Source: Acidobacteriota bacterium
GTDB taxonomy: Bacteria; Acidobacteriota; Terriglobia; Acidiferrales; UBA7541
NCBI GenBank assembly: GCA_003223245.1
Contig: QHYI01000118.1
Coordinates: 1-45,989 of the forward strand
Reading direction: 5' to 3'
DNA: 45,989 nucleotides
Every line of letters starts with the position of its first letter. Position 1 is the stretch's first letter. Made by a program: the position numbers and the translations under genes. Below the pieces are notes generated by a model. The model was not told the DNA's origin and did not search any database. It worked only from the letters and a program-made list of their open reading frames with translations. This document shows, piece after piece, positions 1 to 8,206 of the stretch.

Positions 1-244
1 CAGTATCGGAGTTGAGATGCTGAGCGGCCATGGCCCCCACTTGGGCGGGACCCGCTTGGAGCGGACGCAAATCCCATTCCGCGATGGGAGCCTCCCCGGG
101 ATCAACGGCCTGCACGATCAATTCTTCAAACGTGCCGTGAGAAGCGGAAAGCGGCGCCGTGGTCAAGAAGTGCGCGAACTCGCGGATCATTGTCTCCAGG
201 GAGAAATCTCGGGTCCAGACGCGCAGATAAGCGTGATTTCCCAT
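1..244 (-). CDS. Partial unknown protein, N-terminal 81 residues
   Basis: A reading frame begins at ATG (244-242) and stays open to the window edge, so only the N-terminus is present. It starts MGNHAYLRVWTRDFSLETMI and continues with a mix of helix-like segments and no signal peptide or membrane segment. I do not recognise the family. Support is the open frame, the GC-rich third positions typical of the neighbours, and a perfect TATAAT (minus strand, 267-262) placed 17 nt before the ATG. It reads in the same direction as the PilZ gene to its right, separated by a terminator-like hairpin, so it is probably its own transcription unit. Confidence 0.6.
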   Translation of the reverse strand, partial: MGNHAYLRVWTRDFSLETMIREFAHFLTTAPLSASHGTFEELIVQAVDPGEAPIAEWDLRPLQAGPAQVGAMAAQHLNSDT

Positions 245-261
245 TGCGCTTGAATCTTGGG

Positions 262-267
262 ATTATA
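262..267 (-). promoter_or_regulatory. Candidate -10 box for the partial leftmost gene
   Basis: TATAAT on the minus strand, 17 nt upstream of the ATG at 244. The -35 region at 16-18 nt spacing (around 284-291) matches TTGACA poorly, so this is a candidate only. Confidence 0.3.
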
Positions 268-324
268 CCGGGGTCAAAGGGAAGTGGCGAATCGGCGCTG
301 GCGCGAGGCACTGCTCGGAGCTCA

Positions 325-354
325 TAGAAAGGGGACGCGCTGAAGCGCGCCCCC
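325..354 (-). terminator. Hairpin terminator after the PilZ/coiled-coil gene
   Basis: Read on the minus strand, GGGGGCGCGC (354-345) pairs with GCGCGTCCCC (340-331) around a four-base loop, ten pairs with one G-U, followed by TTTCTA. It lies 40 nt past the stop of the PilZ gene (394) and before the next gene start (244). The T-run is short, so termination may be imperfect. Confidence 0.55.
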
Positions 355-393
355 ACAGCGGGGCGCCCCAGAAAGGCTTCCATTTACAGAGCG

Positions 394-3132
394 CTAGCTG
401 CCGGTACTTGCGCCTTTTGCGCGCGGAGCAGGAGGCTCGGTCGGAGAGGTGAAGTTTTGCGCGATTTCGCTGAGCCGCTGTCGCAGCGAATCGCCCACGC
501 CTTCGAAAACCTGGGAACAGGCGGCGCGAAGTTTTTCTTCCGCGGCCGCGGCAATGCCGGAAATCATGTCGCGCGACTGACGATCAAGTGAAGCAACGGT
601 TGCCAGCAGCCACTGATTTGAGAGGTTCTCCAGCCGGGTTTTGTGTTGTTCGGCAGCCTGCTGGCCCATGTTGTCGTAAACGCCCTTCATTTCTTGCTGA
701 TGCGCGTCGGTGATATTTTTCCATTGCGCCAGCAGAGAGCCGAAGCCTTCGGAAACGGTCTTTTGCGCTTCCGCAACACGCGTTTGCAGCACATTGCCCA
801 GGGATTCCTGAAAGCGCTTCAGAAATGCTTCCTGCTCGGAATTGACCTGCTGCGCTAGCTCCGTGCGCTCCTCGGCCGTGGAGCGCTTGAGTTCCTCGTT
901 GTATCCGCCAAGCTCCTGGCGCGCGGTGCGCTGAATTTCGTCGATGAAGGCCGCACTGGTTGTGTCGGCCGCTTCAGCAAAGAGCGCGCGGGCGCGTTCG
1001 AAAGAGTCGCGCACGACGTCTTCCATCTGAGTCTGCGTGTGGCCGAGGAAGTTGCGGCTGGAGTGATCGAGTTCCGTGGCGAATACCCCCGAGATTTCGC
1101 GGGCCTTTTCCCGCAGTTGGTTTGCGGCGTGCTCGACGGCCTTTTCCGAATAATTTTGAATTTGCGTCTGGGCCTTCTTCTCGTACCATTCGGAGGACTT
1201 GAGAAGCTCGTCCACGACCTGGTGCTTCAAGTCGGCGACTTTGCCTTCGAGATCTGCTACCGCCTGGCCGGTGATCGTTTGCGAAGACTCGCGCAGGATT
1301 TGCTCGATGCTGCCAAGGTTTTGCCGGAATTGGGCGAGGGATTCGCCGAAGGCTTCGTCGGCGGCAGTGCGGATGCGGTCCTGCTGCAGCGTCAGTGCCG
1401 CGTCGACCATCGAACGGCTCCCCGCAAGGCGCTGAATCGCTTCCTCGGTGCGCGCGATGTGCGGTTGCACGCACTCCTGAATGTGCTTTTCGAATTCCTC
1501 ACTAGCTTTGTTGGCGGTTTCCTCGAAGGTGGCCCGGGCACGCGCGTTGATTTGCTCAATCAGAAATTCGGATTCCTGATGTAATTCGCTGCGGCTCTGG
1601 CTAAGCGTATCGGCAAGTTGTGCGTGGAGCGCTGCGAGCGTCTGTTGTTGGGCGCTGTAGAGTTCAGCGGAATGCTGCTCGAGGTTTTGGTGGACCTCTG
1701 CGGCACGCGTAAGGACAGATTCCAATTTTTGTGAATGTTCCTGCAGCGATTCGCGCATCGCCGCCAGCTTCTGTTGCCATTCCCCTCCGGAGATTTCTGC
1801 GGATTCCCGGAGAACGGCGGCGTGCCGCGCGGCTTCTTCCTGAAACTGAGCGAGCAGCGAGCGTAAGTGTGCACTCAACCCGCCCGCGGCGCGGTCTTGT
1901 GCTTCAGCAAGTGTGCTTTCGAGACGGTCCTGCAGTTGCGAGTTTGCGGCTTCGAATTCTTTGGAGACTTGCTCTTGCCATGAAAATTGCGCGGATGCTA
2001 TCGCCGAACTTACTTGCTGCTGAACCTCCGCCGCTTTGGCTTCAAGCGAGCGGGCGGTGGACTCCGATTGGGAAGCCATCTGCGCCTCGGCTTGCTCGGC
2101 GTGGGCCTTTAGCCGCGCGGCGGCTTCTTCGGCCTGTTGACAAGCGGCTTTGAGGGACTTCGTAGCGGCTTCCAGTTGCTGGGTGTGCTCGTCACGCTGG
2201 GCGAGGGCTTCTCGCGTGAGCCTGTCCATAAACTCGCGAGTGAGCTGTTCCAACTGCGGAGCCAGGCGGCGGGGCAGCTCCGTTCGCAACGTTTCCGCCG
2301 CTGCGGCCTGCGCCTCGCGCGATTGCTGGTCGGTTTCCTGCTGCAGCTTCTCGATGGCGCGCGTGGTTGCATTCACGATTTCCGCGCGTCCCGACGCAAA
2401 CGTCTGCTCCCATTGCTCAAAAGAGAGACGGTGCTCGGCGGAAACAGCGTTCGAGGCAGCTTCCTGTGCGGCGGCTTGAATTTGCTGCTGCGCGTCGGCC
2501 ACGAGCCTTGCGACTTGGCGCGCCAATTGGAGCGACGCATCGGTGGTGCTCGCCGGAGAAGGGAAGACGCACAGATTGTCGTTTGCGCTCGCTGCTGCGT
2601 TCGGTGCGGCTGGCGCGACCTCGCTGGCGGCCATCGGTACCTCGGGCAGAGGCGAGGGCAGTGGCGGCGGTTCGGGCACTCCCTCGAGCAGCGGCGGAAC
2701 TTGCATACCCTCCGGGAAAGGGAACCAATCTTCGGGCGGAAACACGATGCCCCAGAGGTTTCCCGGAACTTCCAGCTCGAGCGCGACTTGAAAGAGCTGG
2801 CGAACCGTGCGAGGCCGCTGAATCCAGGCCACGCGGCCACGCACCGATCGCGGCGGCTGCCCGGTCTCCGGGTGAGGAACTTCCAAGGTCACCCACATGT
2901 TCTTCAGGACGTAGTGTTTCGATTGGTACCGGCAACCGTGGCAGTTAAGGATGAGAGAAGAAGTGCGTTCCACGAACGGCCGGCCGATCGCGTCCACACC
3001 GGTAACCGTGAGAGGAACGGCTTGCAAGATCCGCGTGCTGCGACGTTTTCTCAATTCTGCGCCCGGATTGGCTTCTGATTCGGAGGCCATCTCGACCGTC
3101 TCATCGGCAAAATTGCCGCTTGCGTCGTTCAT
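394..3132 (-). CDS. PilZ-domain protein with very long coiled-coil tail
   Basis: 912 residues. Roughly residues 28-140 form a PilZ-like domain: the basic RKRRSTR stretch fits the c-di-GMP-binding RxxxR motif, followed by a beta-rich segment ending near the FPPEDWFPFPE stretch. The second PilZ motif (usually D/NxSxxG) reads LNCHGCRY, so nucleotide binding is possible but uncertain. A proline-rich hinge (about 145-180) leads into about 700 residues rich in Ala, Gln, Glu and Arg with heptad-like spacing, a long coiled coil with no membrane segment, similar in composition to methyl-accepting or apolipoprotein-like filaments. The C-terminus is Pro/Ala/Ser-rich. Inference: a cytoplasmic c-di-GMP-responsive scaffold or filament. 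The start MNDASGNF is preceded by a purine-rich GAACGAGGG stretch. No neighbour points to a pathway. Confidence 0.8.
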   Translation of the reverse strand: MNDASGNFADETVEMASESEANPGAELRKRRSTRILQAVPLTVTGVDAIGRPFVERTSSLILNCHGCRYQSKHYVLKNMWVTLEVPHPETGQPPRSVRGRVAWIQRPRTVRQLFQVALELEVPGNLWGIVFPPEDWFPFPEGMQVPPLLEGVPEPPPLPSPLPEVPMAASEVAPAAPNAAASANDNLCVFPSPASTTDASLQLARQVARLVADAQQQIQAAAQEAASNAVSAEHRLSFEQWEQTFASGRAEIVNATTRAIEKLQQETDQQSREAQAAAAETLRTELPRRLAPQLEQLTREFMDRLTREALAQRDEHTQQLEAATKSLKAACQQAEEAAARLKAHAEQAEAQMASQSESTARSLEAKAAEVQQQVSSAIASAQFSWQEQVSKEFEAANSQLQDRLESTLAEAQDRAAGGLSAHLRSLLAQFQEEAARHAAVLRESAEISGGEWQQKLAAMRESLQEHSQKLESVLTRAAEVHQNLEQHSAELYSAQQQTLAALHAQLADTLSQSRSELHQESEFLIEQINARARATFEETANKASEEFEKHIQECVQPHIARTEEAIQRLAGSRSMVDAALTLQQDRIRTAADEAFGESLAQFRQNLGSIEQILRESSQTITGQAVADLEGKVADLKHQVVDELLKSSEWYEKKAQTQIQNYSEKAVEHAANQLREKAREISGVFATELDHSSRNFLGHTQTQMEDVVRDSFERARALFAEAADTTSAAFIDEIQRTARQELGGYNEELKRSTAEERTELAQQVNSEQEAFLKRFQESLGNVLQTRVAEAQKTVSEGFGSLLAQWKNITDAHQQEMKGVYDNMGQQAAEQHKTRLENLSNQWLLATVASLDRQSRDMISGIAAAAEEKLRAACSQVFEGVGDSLRQRLSEIAQNFTSPTEPPAPRAKGASTGS

Positions 3133-3189
3133 ACAAACCGCCCTCGTTCCTCAGTGTTCTTGGCTTCGCGCTCGTCGAGCCCGCCGTGC

Positions 3190-3534
3190 TTAGCTCGAGG
3201 CGGAGCTTCGCGGGGTACCCTCTGAGGTCGGCTTGCGGGGTGTTCCCATGAGAAACACCCAAACTTCCCGAGCGACCCAGATTGGCCCAACGAGCAAATA
3301 AATCGGTCCCTGTAAAAACGCCGGACGATTTCCTTCCATCCGGTGTCCGAGAAACAAGAGCACCCACCCGCCAAGAAAAAAGCCGGCCCCCCAAATCCAC
3401 TTCAGGAAGAGAAGAAGGAGAATCCCCGTAAAAATCACGGGGATGCCGATCACATGCAGCAGCTTGTTCAGAGTGGTTTCGTGCTCGTGATCGTACTGTG
3501 CCGTGTAGTGCGCCAGGCTCGGCATGTAGCGCAC
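3190..3534 (-). CDS. Mpo1-like (DUF962/YGL010w) membrane protein
   Basis: 114 residues with three or four hydrophobic segments (about 28-47, 50-63, 75-97). The family hallmarks are visible: the N-terminal YDHEHETTLNKLLHVIG stretch (His16, His18, His27) and GHRMEGNRPA (His64). In yeast, Mpo1 is an Fe(II) dioxygenase that shortens 2-hydroxy fatty acids in sphingolipid breakdown. The bacterial members share the histidines, but their substrate is not known from this sequence. The family is usually 100-190 residues, so this is a compact full-length member. It is followed by the PilZ gene 57 nt downstream and could share a transcript with it. Confidence 0.85.
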   Translation of the reverse strand: MRYMPSLAHYTAQYDHEHETTLNKLLHVIGIPVIFTGILLLLFLKWIWGAGFFLGGWVLLFLGHRMEGNRPAFLQGPIYLLVGPIWVAREVWVFLMGTPRKPTSEGTPRSSASS

Positions 3535-3793
3535 CTCCCGGGCAGCCCTTTGCAGGCTCCCAAGTCGCGGGTGTGGGGACAGCCACGTCTACAGCAAAAT
3601 GTATACCTAAACTGTGAAATTTCCTAGAGCGTTCTAAGAGTACTGAGAGTCCTCGTTGTTTCGTCCTCTGCAGAATAGGCCGTAAGTAACGTTCAAAACG
3701 CAAGATTTGATTCAGGCGCTTGGCAGGGAATTCAGGCTCCGGCAACTCGCGTGATAGGTCCCCCCTTTTTTCCGCTCCGGCCTCGACTTGGCG

Positions 3794-4393
3794 CTAAAGT
3801 TCGCGCCGACCTTCCATGGCTTTCAACATGGTGACTTCGTCGGCGTATTCCAGATCCGCGCCCACAGGGATGCCCACCCCAATACGGGTGACGCGGACGC
3901 CCAAAGGCTTGAGCAGTTTTGAAAGGTAAACAGCCGTGGCTTCGCCTTCCGCAGTGGGATTCGTAGCGATGATAATTTCTTCGACGGTGTTGCCCTTCAA
4001 ACGTTCGATGAGCGATTTGATATGAAGCTGATCCGGCCCGCGCCCGGAAAGAGGCGAAAGGGAACCGCCAAGGACGTGGTACATGCCGTTATAGGTGCGC
4101 GTCTTTTCGATGGCCATTATGTTGTGCGCCTCTTCGACGACGCAAATGGTTTTCTTGTTGCGCGTGGGACCGACGCAGTAGAGGCAGGGATCGGCATCCG
4201 TGATGTTGTGGCATGTGGAGCACTCGCGAATTTTTTCCTTGGCGTCTCGAATGGCGTCGGCAAGCGCCAGCGCATCTTCCGGTGCGGCACGCAGCAGAAA
4301 AAACGCCAGGCGCTGGGCCGTCTTCTGGCCGATGCCGGGAAGATGTTTCAATTCATCGATGAGGCGTTCCACAGGAGCGGCAAAATCTGGCAT
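3794..4393 (-). CDS. recR: Recombination protein RecR
   Basis: 199 residues, the normal RecR length. It has the N-terminal helix-hairpin-helix segment ([17 protein letters not shown]), the C4 zinc finger [16 protein letters not shown], a Toprim domain starting [14 protein letters not shown], and the C-terminal [20 protein letters not shown] motif. RecR works with RecF/RecO to load RecA on gapped DNA. The frame is open upstream to 4474, but homology begins at [13 protein letters not shown], so the ATG at 4393 is chosen. In many bacteria recR directly follows dnaX-ybaB. Here it is the last gene of that set, but about 1.1 kb with an acetyltransferase gene and a peptidase relic separate it from ybaB. 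Confidence 0.96.
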   Translation of the reverse strand: MPDFAAPVERLIDELKHLPGIGQKTAQRLAFFLLRAAPEDALALADAIRDAKEKIRECSTCHNITDADPCLYCVGPTRNKKTICVVEEAHNIMAIEKTRTYNGMYHVLGGSLSPLSGRGPDQLHIKSLIERLKGNTVEEIIIATNPTAEGEATAVYLSKLLKPLGVRVTRIGVGIPVGADLEYADEVTMLKAMEGRREL

Positions 4394-4445
4394 GCAGCAT
4401 GTGTAGCATAGGCGTGCGCGGAAGCGCAAACCGCTCAGTACAGTA

Positions 4446-4934
4446 CTACAGTTGGCGATGCATAACGAACGCATCGACTAAGCCGAGTGTCGGGTGGTCG
4501 AAAACCTGCGGAAGGCGGCCGACAATCGCGAAGCCGAAACTCTGCCACAATCGGACCGCGCGTTCGTTGCTGCTGACGACAAAATTGAATTGCATGGCGC
4601 GGAAACCGCGCTGCCGTGCGCGTTCGAGCGAGTGCGCGCACATCGTGCGAGCTACGCCACGGCCGATCGCGTGAGGCGCGGTCATGTAACCGCAATTCGC
4701 AACGTGCGCACCGCCCCCTTTTTGATTAGCCTTGAGGAAATACGTACCGACGATATCGCCGTGGTCTTCCGCGACAAAGACTTCGTGGCCTGGCGAACAC
4801 CAGTAGGCGAGGGCGCTTTCCCGATCCATGTTGCGTGGTAGCGGATAAGTCTCGCCCGCGCGAATAACCGGCTCCAGAATCGCCCAAATAGCATCTGCAT
4901 CGCATGCAGCAACCGCTTCACGGACTACTAGCAT
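4446..4934 (-). CDS. GNAT-family N-acetyltransferase
   Basis: 162 residues covering a single GNAT fold. The acetyl-CoA-binding motif A is visible as [19 protein letters not shown] (R/QxxGxG/A type), followed by the beta5/alpha4 segment [19 protein letters not shown], the usual N-x-x-A-xx-L-W/Y signature near the C-terminus. The [19 protein letters not shown] stretch near the N-terminus resembles phosphinothricin/YncA-like acetyltransferases. The substrate cannot be told. It lies 52 nt upstream of recR on the same strand and may be co-transcribed with it, which is unusual for a recR neighbour. Confidence 0.88.
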   Translation of the reverse strand: MLVVREAVAACDADAIWAILEPVIRAGETYPLPRNMDRESALAYWCSPGHEVFVAEDHGDIVGTYFLKANQKGGGAHVANCGYMTAPHAIGRGVARTMCAHSLERARQRGFRAMQFNFVVSSNERAVRLWQSFGFAIVGRLPQVFDHPTLGLVDAFVMHRQL

Positions 4935-4972
4935 CCGGGTATCTTGCCACGACCCACCGTCAATGCGCCTAA

Positions 4973-5324
4973 GTTCTTTATTTCCAGGACGTTATTTCTC
5001 CGCTTCCCGGCGGCCCGGTCTACCTTGGCGAAGGCATGTTGGATTTGATGACCAACGAAGACGAACTCGCAAGCGCGCTGACCCACGAAGTCGAGCACAT
5101 CGACCACTGTCATTGCGTCGAGCGCGTGCAGATTGAAGCGCGGCTGAAGAAACTGGACCTTACTGTCGTCGGCGTTCTTGTAGAGATTCCGCTGGATTTC
5201 TGGGAGGCCGGTTACCACAAGGATGAGGAGTTCGAAGCCGACCGCGAGGGCCTGGGAATCCCGCACCGCACGAAAGCCGTTTCACGTTGAATACGAAGTC
5301 CACAACGGCGAGTTCGTGAAATAG
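4973..5324 (+). pseudogene. M48-type metallopeptidase remnant, frameshifted
   Basis: A plus-strand fragment without a convincing start. The frame opens after a TAA at 4970-4972 and reads ISPLPGGPVYLGEGMLDLM, then the zinc-binding HEVEHIDH (HExxH) and, about 60 residues on, EFEADREGLG (the ExxxD third-ligand region). This is the ordered core of M48/CPBP-like peptidases. The frame then ends at 5290, while another frame gives HVEYEVHNGEFVK and a stop at 5322-5324, which looks like the original C-terminus. The N-terminal half and much of the C-terminal domain are missing. It lies antisense between the GNAT gene and ybaB, and I take it as an inserted, decayed gene. Confidence 0.65.
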
Positions 5325-5460
5325 GGGGATCGGCATTCTTGCTCAAGCTCCAGCTTGCTGCGTGCTTGTCTCCGCGCACAAGGGAAATCTGCGAATTAGG
5401 TTATGAAGGACTGCCTGGGGGGTACAGCTTTTGACTAGCGATGTTTCTTCTTACTTACAA

Positions 5461-5481
5461 CAGAGAACTGAAGACTGATAA
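5461..5481 (+). repeat. Degenerate ACTGA-type spacer repeat
   Basis: Short direct motif of the form AGAGAACTGAAGACTGATAAC just past the ybaB stop. It resembles the elements at 7617-7648 and 7781-7801 (see findings). Confidence 0.4.
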
Positions 5482-5483
5482 CT

Positions 5484-5810
5484 TTAGAACAGGCCTGGAA
5501 TTTTCAACCCCGAAATTCCCGGAATGCCGCCGGCTAGGCCTTTCATCTGGTTGGCGAGTTCTTCATCCACGCGCCGCGAAGCTTCGTTGACCGCCGCGCG
5601 TATCAAATCCTGCAGCATCTCCTGGTCTTTGCTGGCAAAAACTTCTGGCTCGATGCGCACGTCCACAATTTGCTTTTGACCGTTCATTTTCACGTAGACC
5701 ATTCCTGCGCCCGCGGAAGCTTCCACGGTCACGGAATTCACTTGCCGCTGCCAGTCTTCCTGCAACTTGCCCAATCGCGAAAGCATTTGTTGGATAGCGC
5801 CCACTTCCAT
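5484..5810 (-). CDS. ybaB: YbaB/EbfC nucleoid-associated protein
   Basis: 108 residues, the standard YbaB/EbfC length. The N-terminal amphipathic helix ([18 protein letters not shown]) is followed by the beta segments [29 protein letters not shown] and the C-terminal helix [24 protein letters not shown], with a flexible Gly/Pro/Ile-rich end typical of the family. YbaB dimers bind DNA without strict sequence preference. It begins 21 nt after dnaX ends, the widely conserved dnaX-ybaB(-recR) arrangement, so it is very probably co-transcribed with dnaX. Confidence 0.95.
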   Translation of the reverse strand: MEVGAIQQMLSRLGKLQEDWQRQVNSVTVEASAGAGMVYVKMNGQKQIVDVRIEPEVFASKDQEMLQDLIRAAVNEASRRVDEELANQMKGLAGGIPGISGLKIPGLF

Positions 5811-5831
5811 AGGGAATCCTTCTGCAGCACT

Positions 5832-7613
5832 TCACTTTTCTTCTTGCCGCGATCGCACTTCGGTGATTTTACCACCAAATCGCTGCAGCATCGACCGTAC
5901 CAGGGGATCGCGTTCAAACTGCGCGCGCAATTCCTGGGTACCGGCTGCGGCAACTGCTGTTGCCGCGACAGAATCAAGTCTAGCACAGACGCGCACCGCA
6001 CGGCCCAGCACGTTGCTCGAAACGGCACGGAGCTTTTCGAGCGATTCGCGCCCCTCGATCATTTCGGCGAACGACCGCTTGTCCGGAGAAAAATAAATTC
6101 GCAGCTCCGCGCCTTCGAGTACCCAGCCGCTGCTGTGCTCCACGAGTTCGCCGAGGAATTTTTGCTGCGCCTGAATGGCGCTCTTGATCTCCGCGATTTG
6201 TTCCTGCGTGATACCGCTGACGCGCATCTCCTTCGTGCTGACGCTCGGTGCTTTGCCTTCCGCGGGAGCGAGAGTTGCACTTTGTGCAGGCGCGGAAGGA
6301 GAAGGGAATTGCGAATTCCCTTCAACCCGTGCCGGAGCTGGGGGCGTTGTTGAAAAGTTCCGTGCGGTTCTGGCGGGAGCTGCAAATGCGGGGACTGCTG
6401 CATTGGACGCGGTGGCAGGCCGCGCTTGCGACAAAACGCTGCCGCTGGCTCGCATCGTACCAGTGCTTGTGCTGTTCGGCGCGCCGCTCTTCAGTTCCGC
6501 AAGCAACTCTTCCAGCGGTGCAAGCCGAGAAGCATTGATCAACCGCAGCAGCCCCATTTCCAGGTGCACGCGCGGATCGGGCTTTCTGCGCAGATCATCA
6601 TCCGTTTGCAGGAGAATCTGAAAAAAGCGCGTCAAGTCTTCTTCGCTGAACAAAGCGGCAGCTTTTGCGATTGCGGGCCGTTGGTCCGGCGTCGCGGCAA
6701 TCAACTCCGAGTTCGCCCCGCAAACCCGCGCGATCAACAAATTGCGCACGTGCCGGATGGCTTCGCGGCAAAAATGCTGCAGATTGCGTCCTTCTTTTTG
6801 AAACGTGTGCACCAATCCCAGCGCGCGGTCCGCGGAACCCGCTGCAATCGCGCCGACCAGCTCGTCTAGCGCATCTTCCGGAACCACGCCCAGCAGCGCG
6901 CGTACGTGCTCGTCGGGAATCGTGTCGCCGCAATAGGCACGAGCCTGCTCCAAGAGCGAGAGCGCGTCCCGCAAACTACCCTCCGCCATGCGCGCAATCA
7001 CCGCCATCGCGCCGGGCTCGATCTGCAATTCTTCTTTCTGCGCGATTTCCTCGAGCCGCTTGGTGATTTCCGCAAATGTCAGCGCGCGGAAATGAAAATG
7101 CTGCGACCGCGAACGAATCGTGTCTTCCAGATTTTCCGGCTCTGTCGTGGCCATGACGAAGACCACGCGGTCCGGCGGCTCTTCCAGCGTTTTCAGCAGC
7201 GCGTTCGACGCTTCACCCGTCAGCATGTGCGCTTCGTCGAGGATCACGACCTTGGTGCGGGAAGCCGCGGGCGCATAACGCACCATCTCGCGCAGCTCGC
7301 GGATCTGGTCGATGCCGCGGTTCGAGGCTGCGTCGATCTCAATGACGTCGAGCGAAGTTCCTATGGCAATTTCCTTGCACGAATCGCATACGCCGCAAGG
7401 CTCGGGCGTCGGTCCCTTCACGCAGTTCAATGCTTTTGCGAGAATTCTGGCCGCCGTGGTCTTTCCCACGCCACGCGCGCCGGAAAAAATGTACGCGTGC
7501 GCCACGCGGTTGTTCACGATGGCGTTTTTTAGCGTTTCCGTCACATGCTGCTGCCCGACAAGATCTTGAAACGTCTGCGGGCGCCACTTCCGGGCGATGA
7601 CCTGGTAGCTCAT
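5832..7613 (-). CDS. dnaX: DNA polymerase III subunit gamma/tau
   Basis: 593 residues. The AAA+ clamp-loader domain starts MSYQVIARKWRPQTFQDLVG. Walker A GARGVGKT is at about 45-52, the zinc-binding cysteines are Cys64, Cys73, Cys76 and Cys79, Walker B is ILDEAH near 122-127, and the sensor-1 region ATTEPENLEDTIRSRSQ follows. Domain III runs to about residue 370. A Pro/Ala/Ser-rich linker (about 375-460) leads to a tau-like C-terminal domain. DnaX holds the replicase together and loads the sliding clamp. No obvious slippery heptamer for a shorter gamma form was seen, but this was not searched exhaustively. It sits downstream of the SRP RNA gene and upstream of ybaB. Confidence 0.97.
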   Translation of the reverse strand: MSYQVIARKWRPQTFQDLVGQQHVTETLKNAIVNNRVAHAYIFSGARGVGKTTAARILAKALNCVKGPTPEPCGVCDSCKEIAIGTSLDVIEIDAASNRGIDQIRELREMVRYAPAASRTKVVILDEAHMLTGEASNALLKTLEEPPDRVVFVMATTEPENLEDTIRSRSQHFHFRALTFAEITKRLEEIAQKEELQIEPGAMAVIARMAEGSLRDALSLLEQARAYCGDTIPDEHVRALLGVVPEDALDELVGAIAAGSADRALGLVHTFQKEGRNLQHFCREAIRHVRNLLIARVCGANSELIAATPDQRPAIAKAAALFSEEDLTRFFQILLQTDDDLRRKPDPRVHLEMGLLRLINASRLAPLEELLAELKSGAPNSTSTGTMRASGSVLSQARPATASNAAVPAFAAPARTARNFSTTPPAPARVEGNSQFPSPSAPAQSATLAPAEGKAPSVSTKEMRVSGITQEQIAEIKSAIQAQQKFLGELVEHSSGWVLEGAELRIYFSPDKRSFAEMIEGRESLEKLRAVSSNVLGRAVRVCARLDSVAATAVAAAGTQELRAQFERDPLVRSMLQRFGGKITEVRSRQEEK

Positions 7614-7616
7614 TTT

Positions 7617-7648
7617 GAAGTTCTCAGTGGTCAGTTCTCAGTCTTCGG
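7617..7648 (-). repeat. Degenerate ACTGA-type spacer repeat
   Basis: On the minus strand this reads as three near-copies of ACTGAGAAC/ACTGACC directly upstream of dnaX. A related block lies at 7781-7801. The 7614-7818 stretch between dnaX and the SRP RNA shows no coding signal otherwise. Confidence 0.45.
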
Positions 7649-7780
7649 TTTAAAAAAAACAGCGCAACGCACCATTCTTCCGCCAACTGAAAACGATCTA
7701 ATTCTACCTTCCACTTTTTTCCTCATGGGCAGGAACCACAAACTTTCCAATCTTTCAGAATCAAGAAGCTCCTTGCGGAT

Positions 7781-7801
7781 CACTGAAAACTGACGACTGA
7801 G
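7781..7801 (+). repeat. Degenerate ACTGA-type spacer repeat
   Basis: CACTGAAAACTGACGACTGAG: three ACTGA units in 21 nt, just downstream of the SRP RNA 3' end. Confidence 0.45.
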
Positions 7802-7818
7802 CGCTTCTCGCGGCGAGA

Positions 7819-7922
7819 GGAACTTCGGGTGATCTGCGGCACCCGAGGCATACCCGGTACCGTTGCTCCCTTCCGGGCCTGGCGGGGTTCGCGGGACCTC
7901 GTTGCACAGAGCCCGAAGTTCC
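7819..7922 (-). ncRNA. ffs: Signal recognition particle RNA (4.5S)
   Basis: About 104 nt, minus strand. The hallmark SRP domain IV is clear: GCCAGGCCCGGAAGGGAGCA (7891-7865 region) carries the GGAA tetraloop and the flanking asymmetric-loop bases bound by Ffh. The two ends pair perfectly: GGAACTTCGGG (7922-7912) with CCCGAAGTTCC (7829-7819). This gives the single long hairpin of the short bacterial 4.5S form without an Alu domain. The RNA ends about 205 nt before the dnaX start, the conserved SRP RNA-dnaX-ybaB-recR neighbourhood seen in Bacillus and others. The exact ends are inferred from the stem. Confidence 0.93.
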
Positions 7923-7958
7923 ACGCTCCGGCGTTCGCGCTCCGGATAGTCCTTTGTA

Positions 7959-7979
7959 GCGGCGGGTTTATCCCGCCGC
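7959..7979. repeat. Perfect GCGGCGGG inverted repeat
   Basis: GCGGCGGG (7959-7966) and CCCGCCGC (7972-7979) around a five-base loop TTTAT, upstream of the SRP RNA. No T-run follows on either strand. It could be a dispersed intergenic hairpin element or part of the SRP RNA regulatory region. Confidence 0.5.
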
Positions 7980-8206
7980 GTTTTCCGCGCGTCCGCGTCG
8001 AAAAGTCTAGCATACTCAGTTGGTGAAAAAATGTGGAGCTGCAAGGTAAAGGAGGGCTTCGCGATGGATCGCGACGAGAGTTCCCCGGTCTGATTCCCGG
8101 TGCATTGCAAATGTTAGCGTCTGTCTCGTACCATCAGCTCGATCCAGAAACGCCGCGCGCGAGGAAATCCTCGGCGCGGTGCATGGAGTCCTGGTTTCAG
8201 AATGCT

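Noticed and set aside
3101-3745. A 214-codon minus-strand frame overlapping the Mpo1-like gene
   Set aside because: Different frame from the Mpo1-like protein, which has clear family motifs; the long frame does not.
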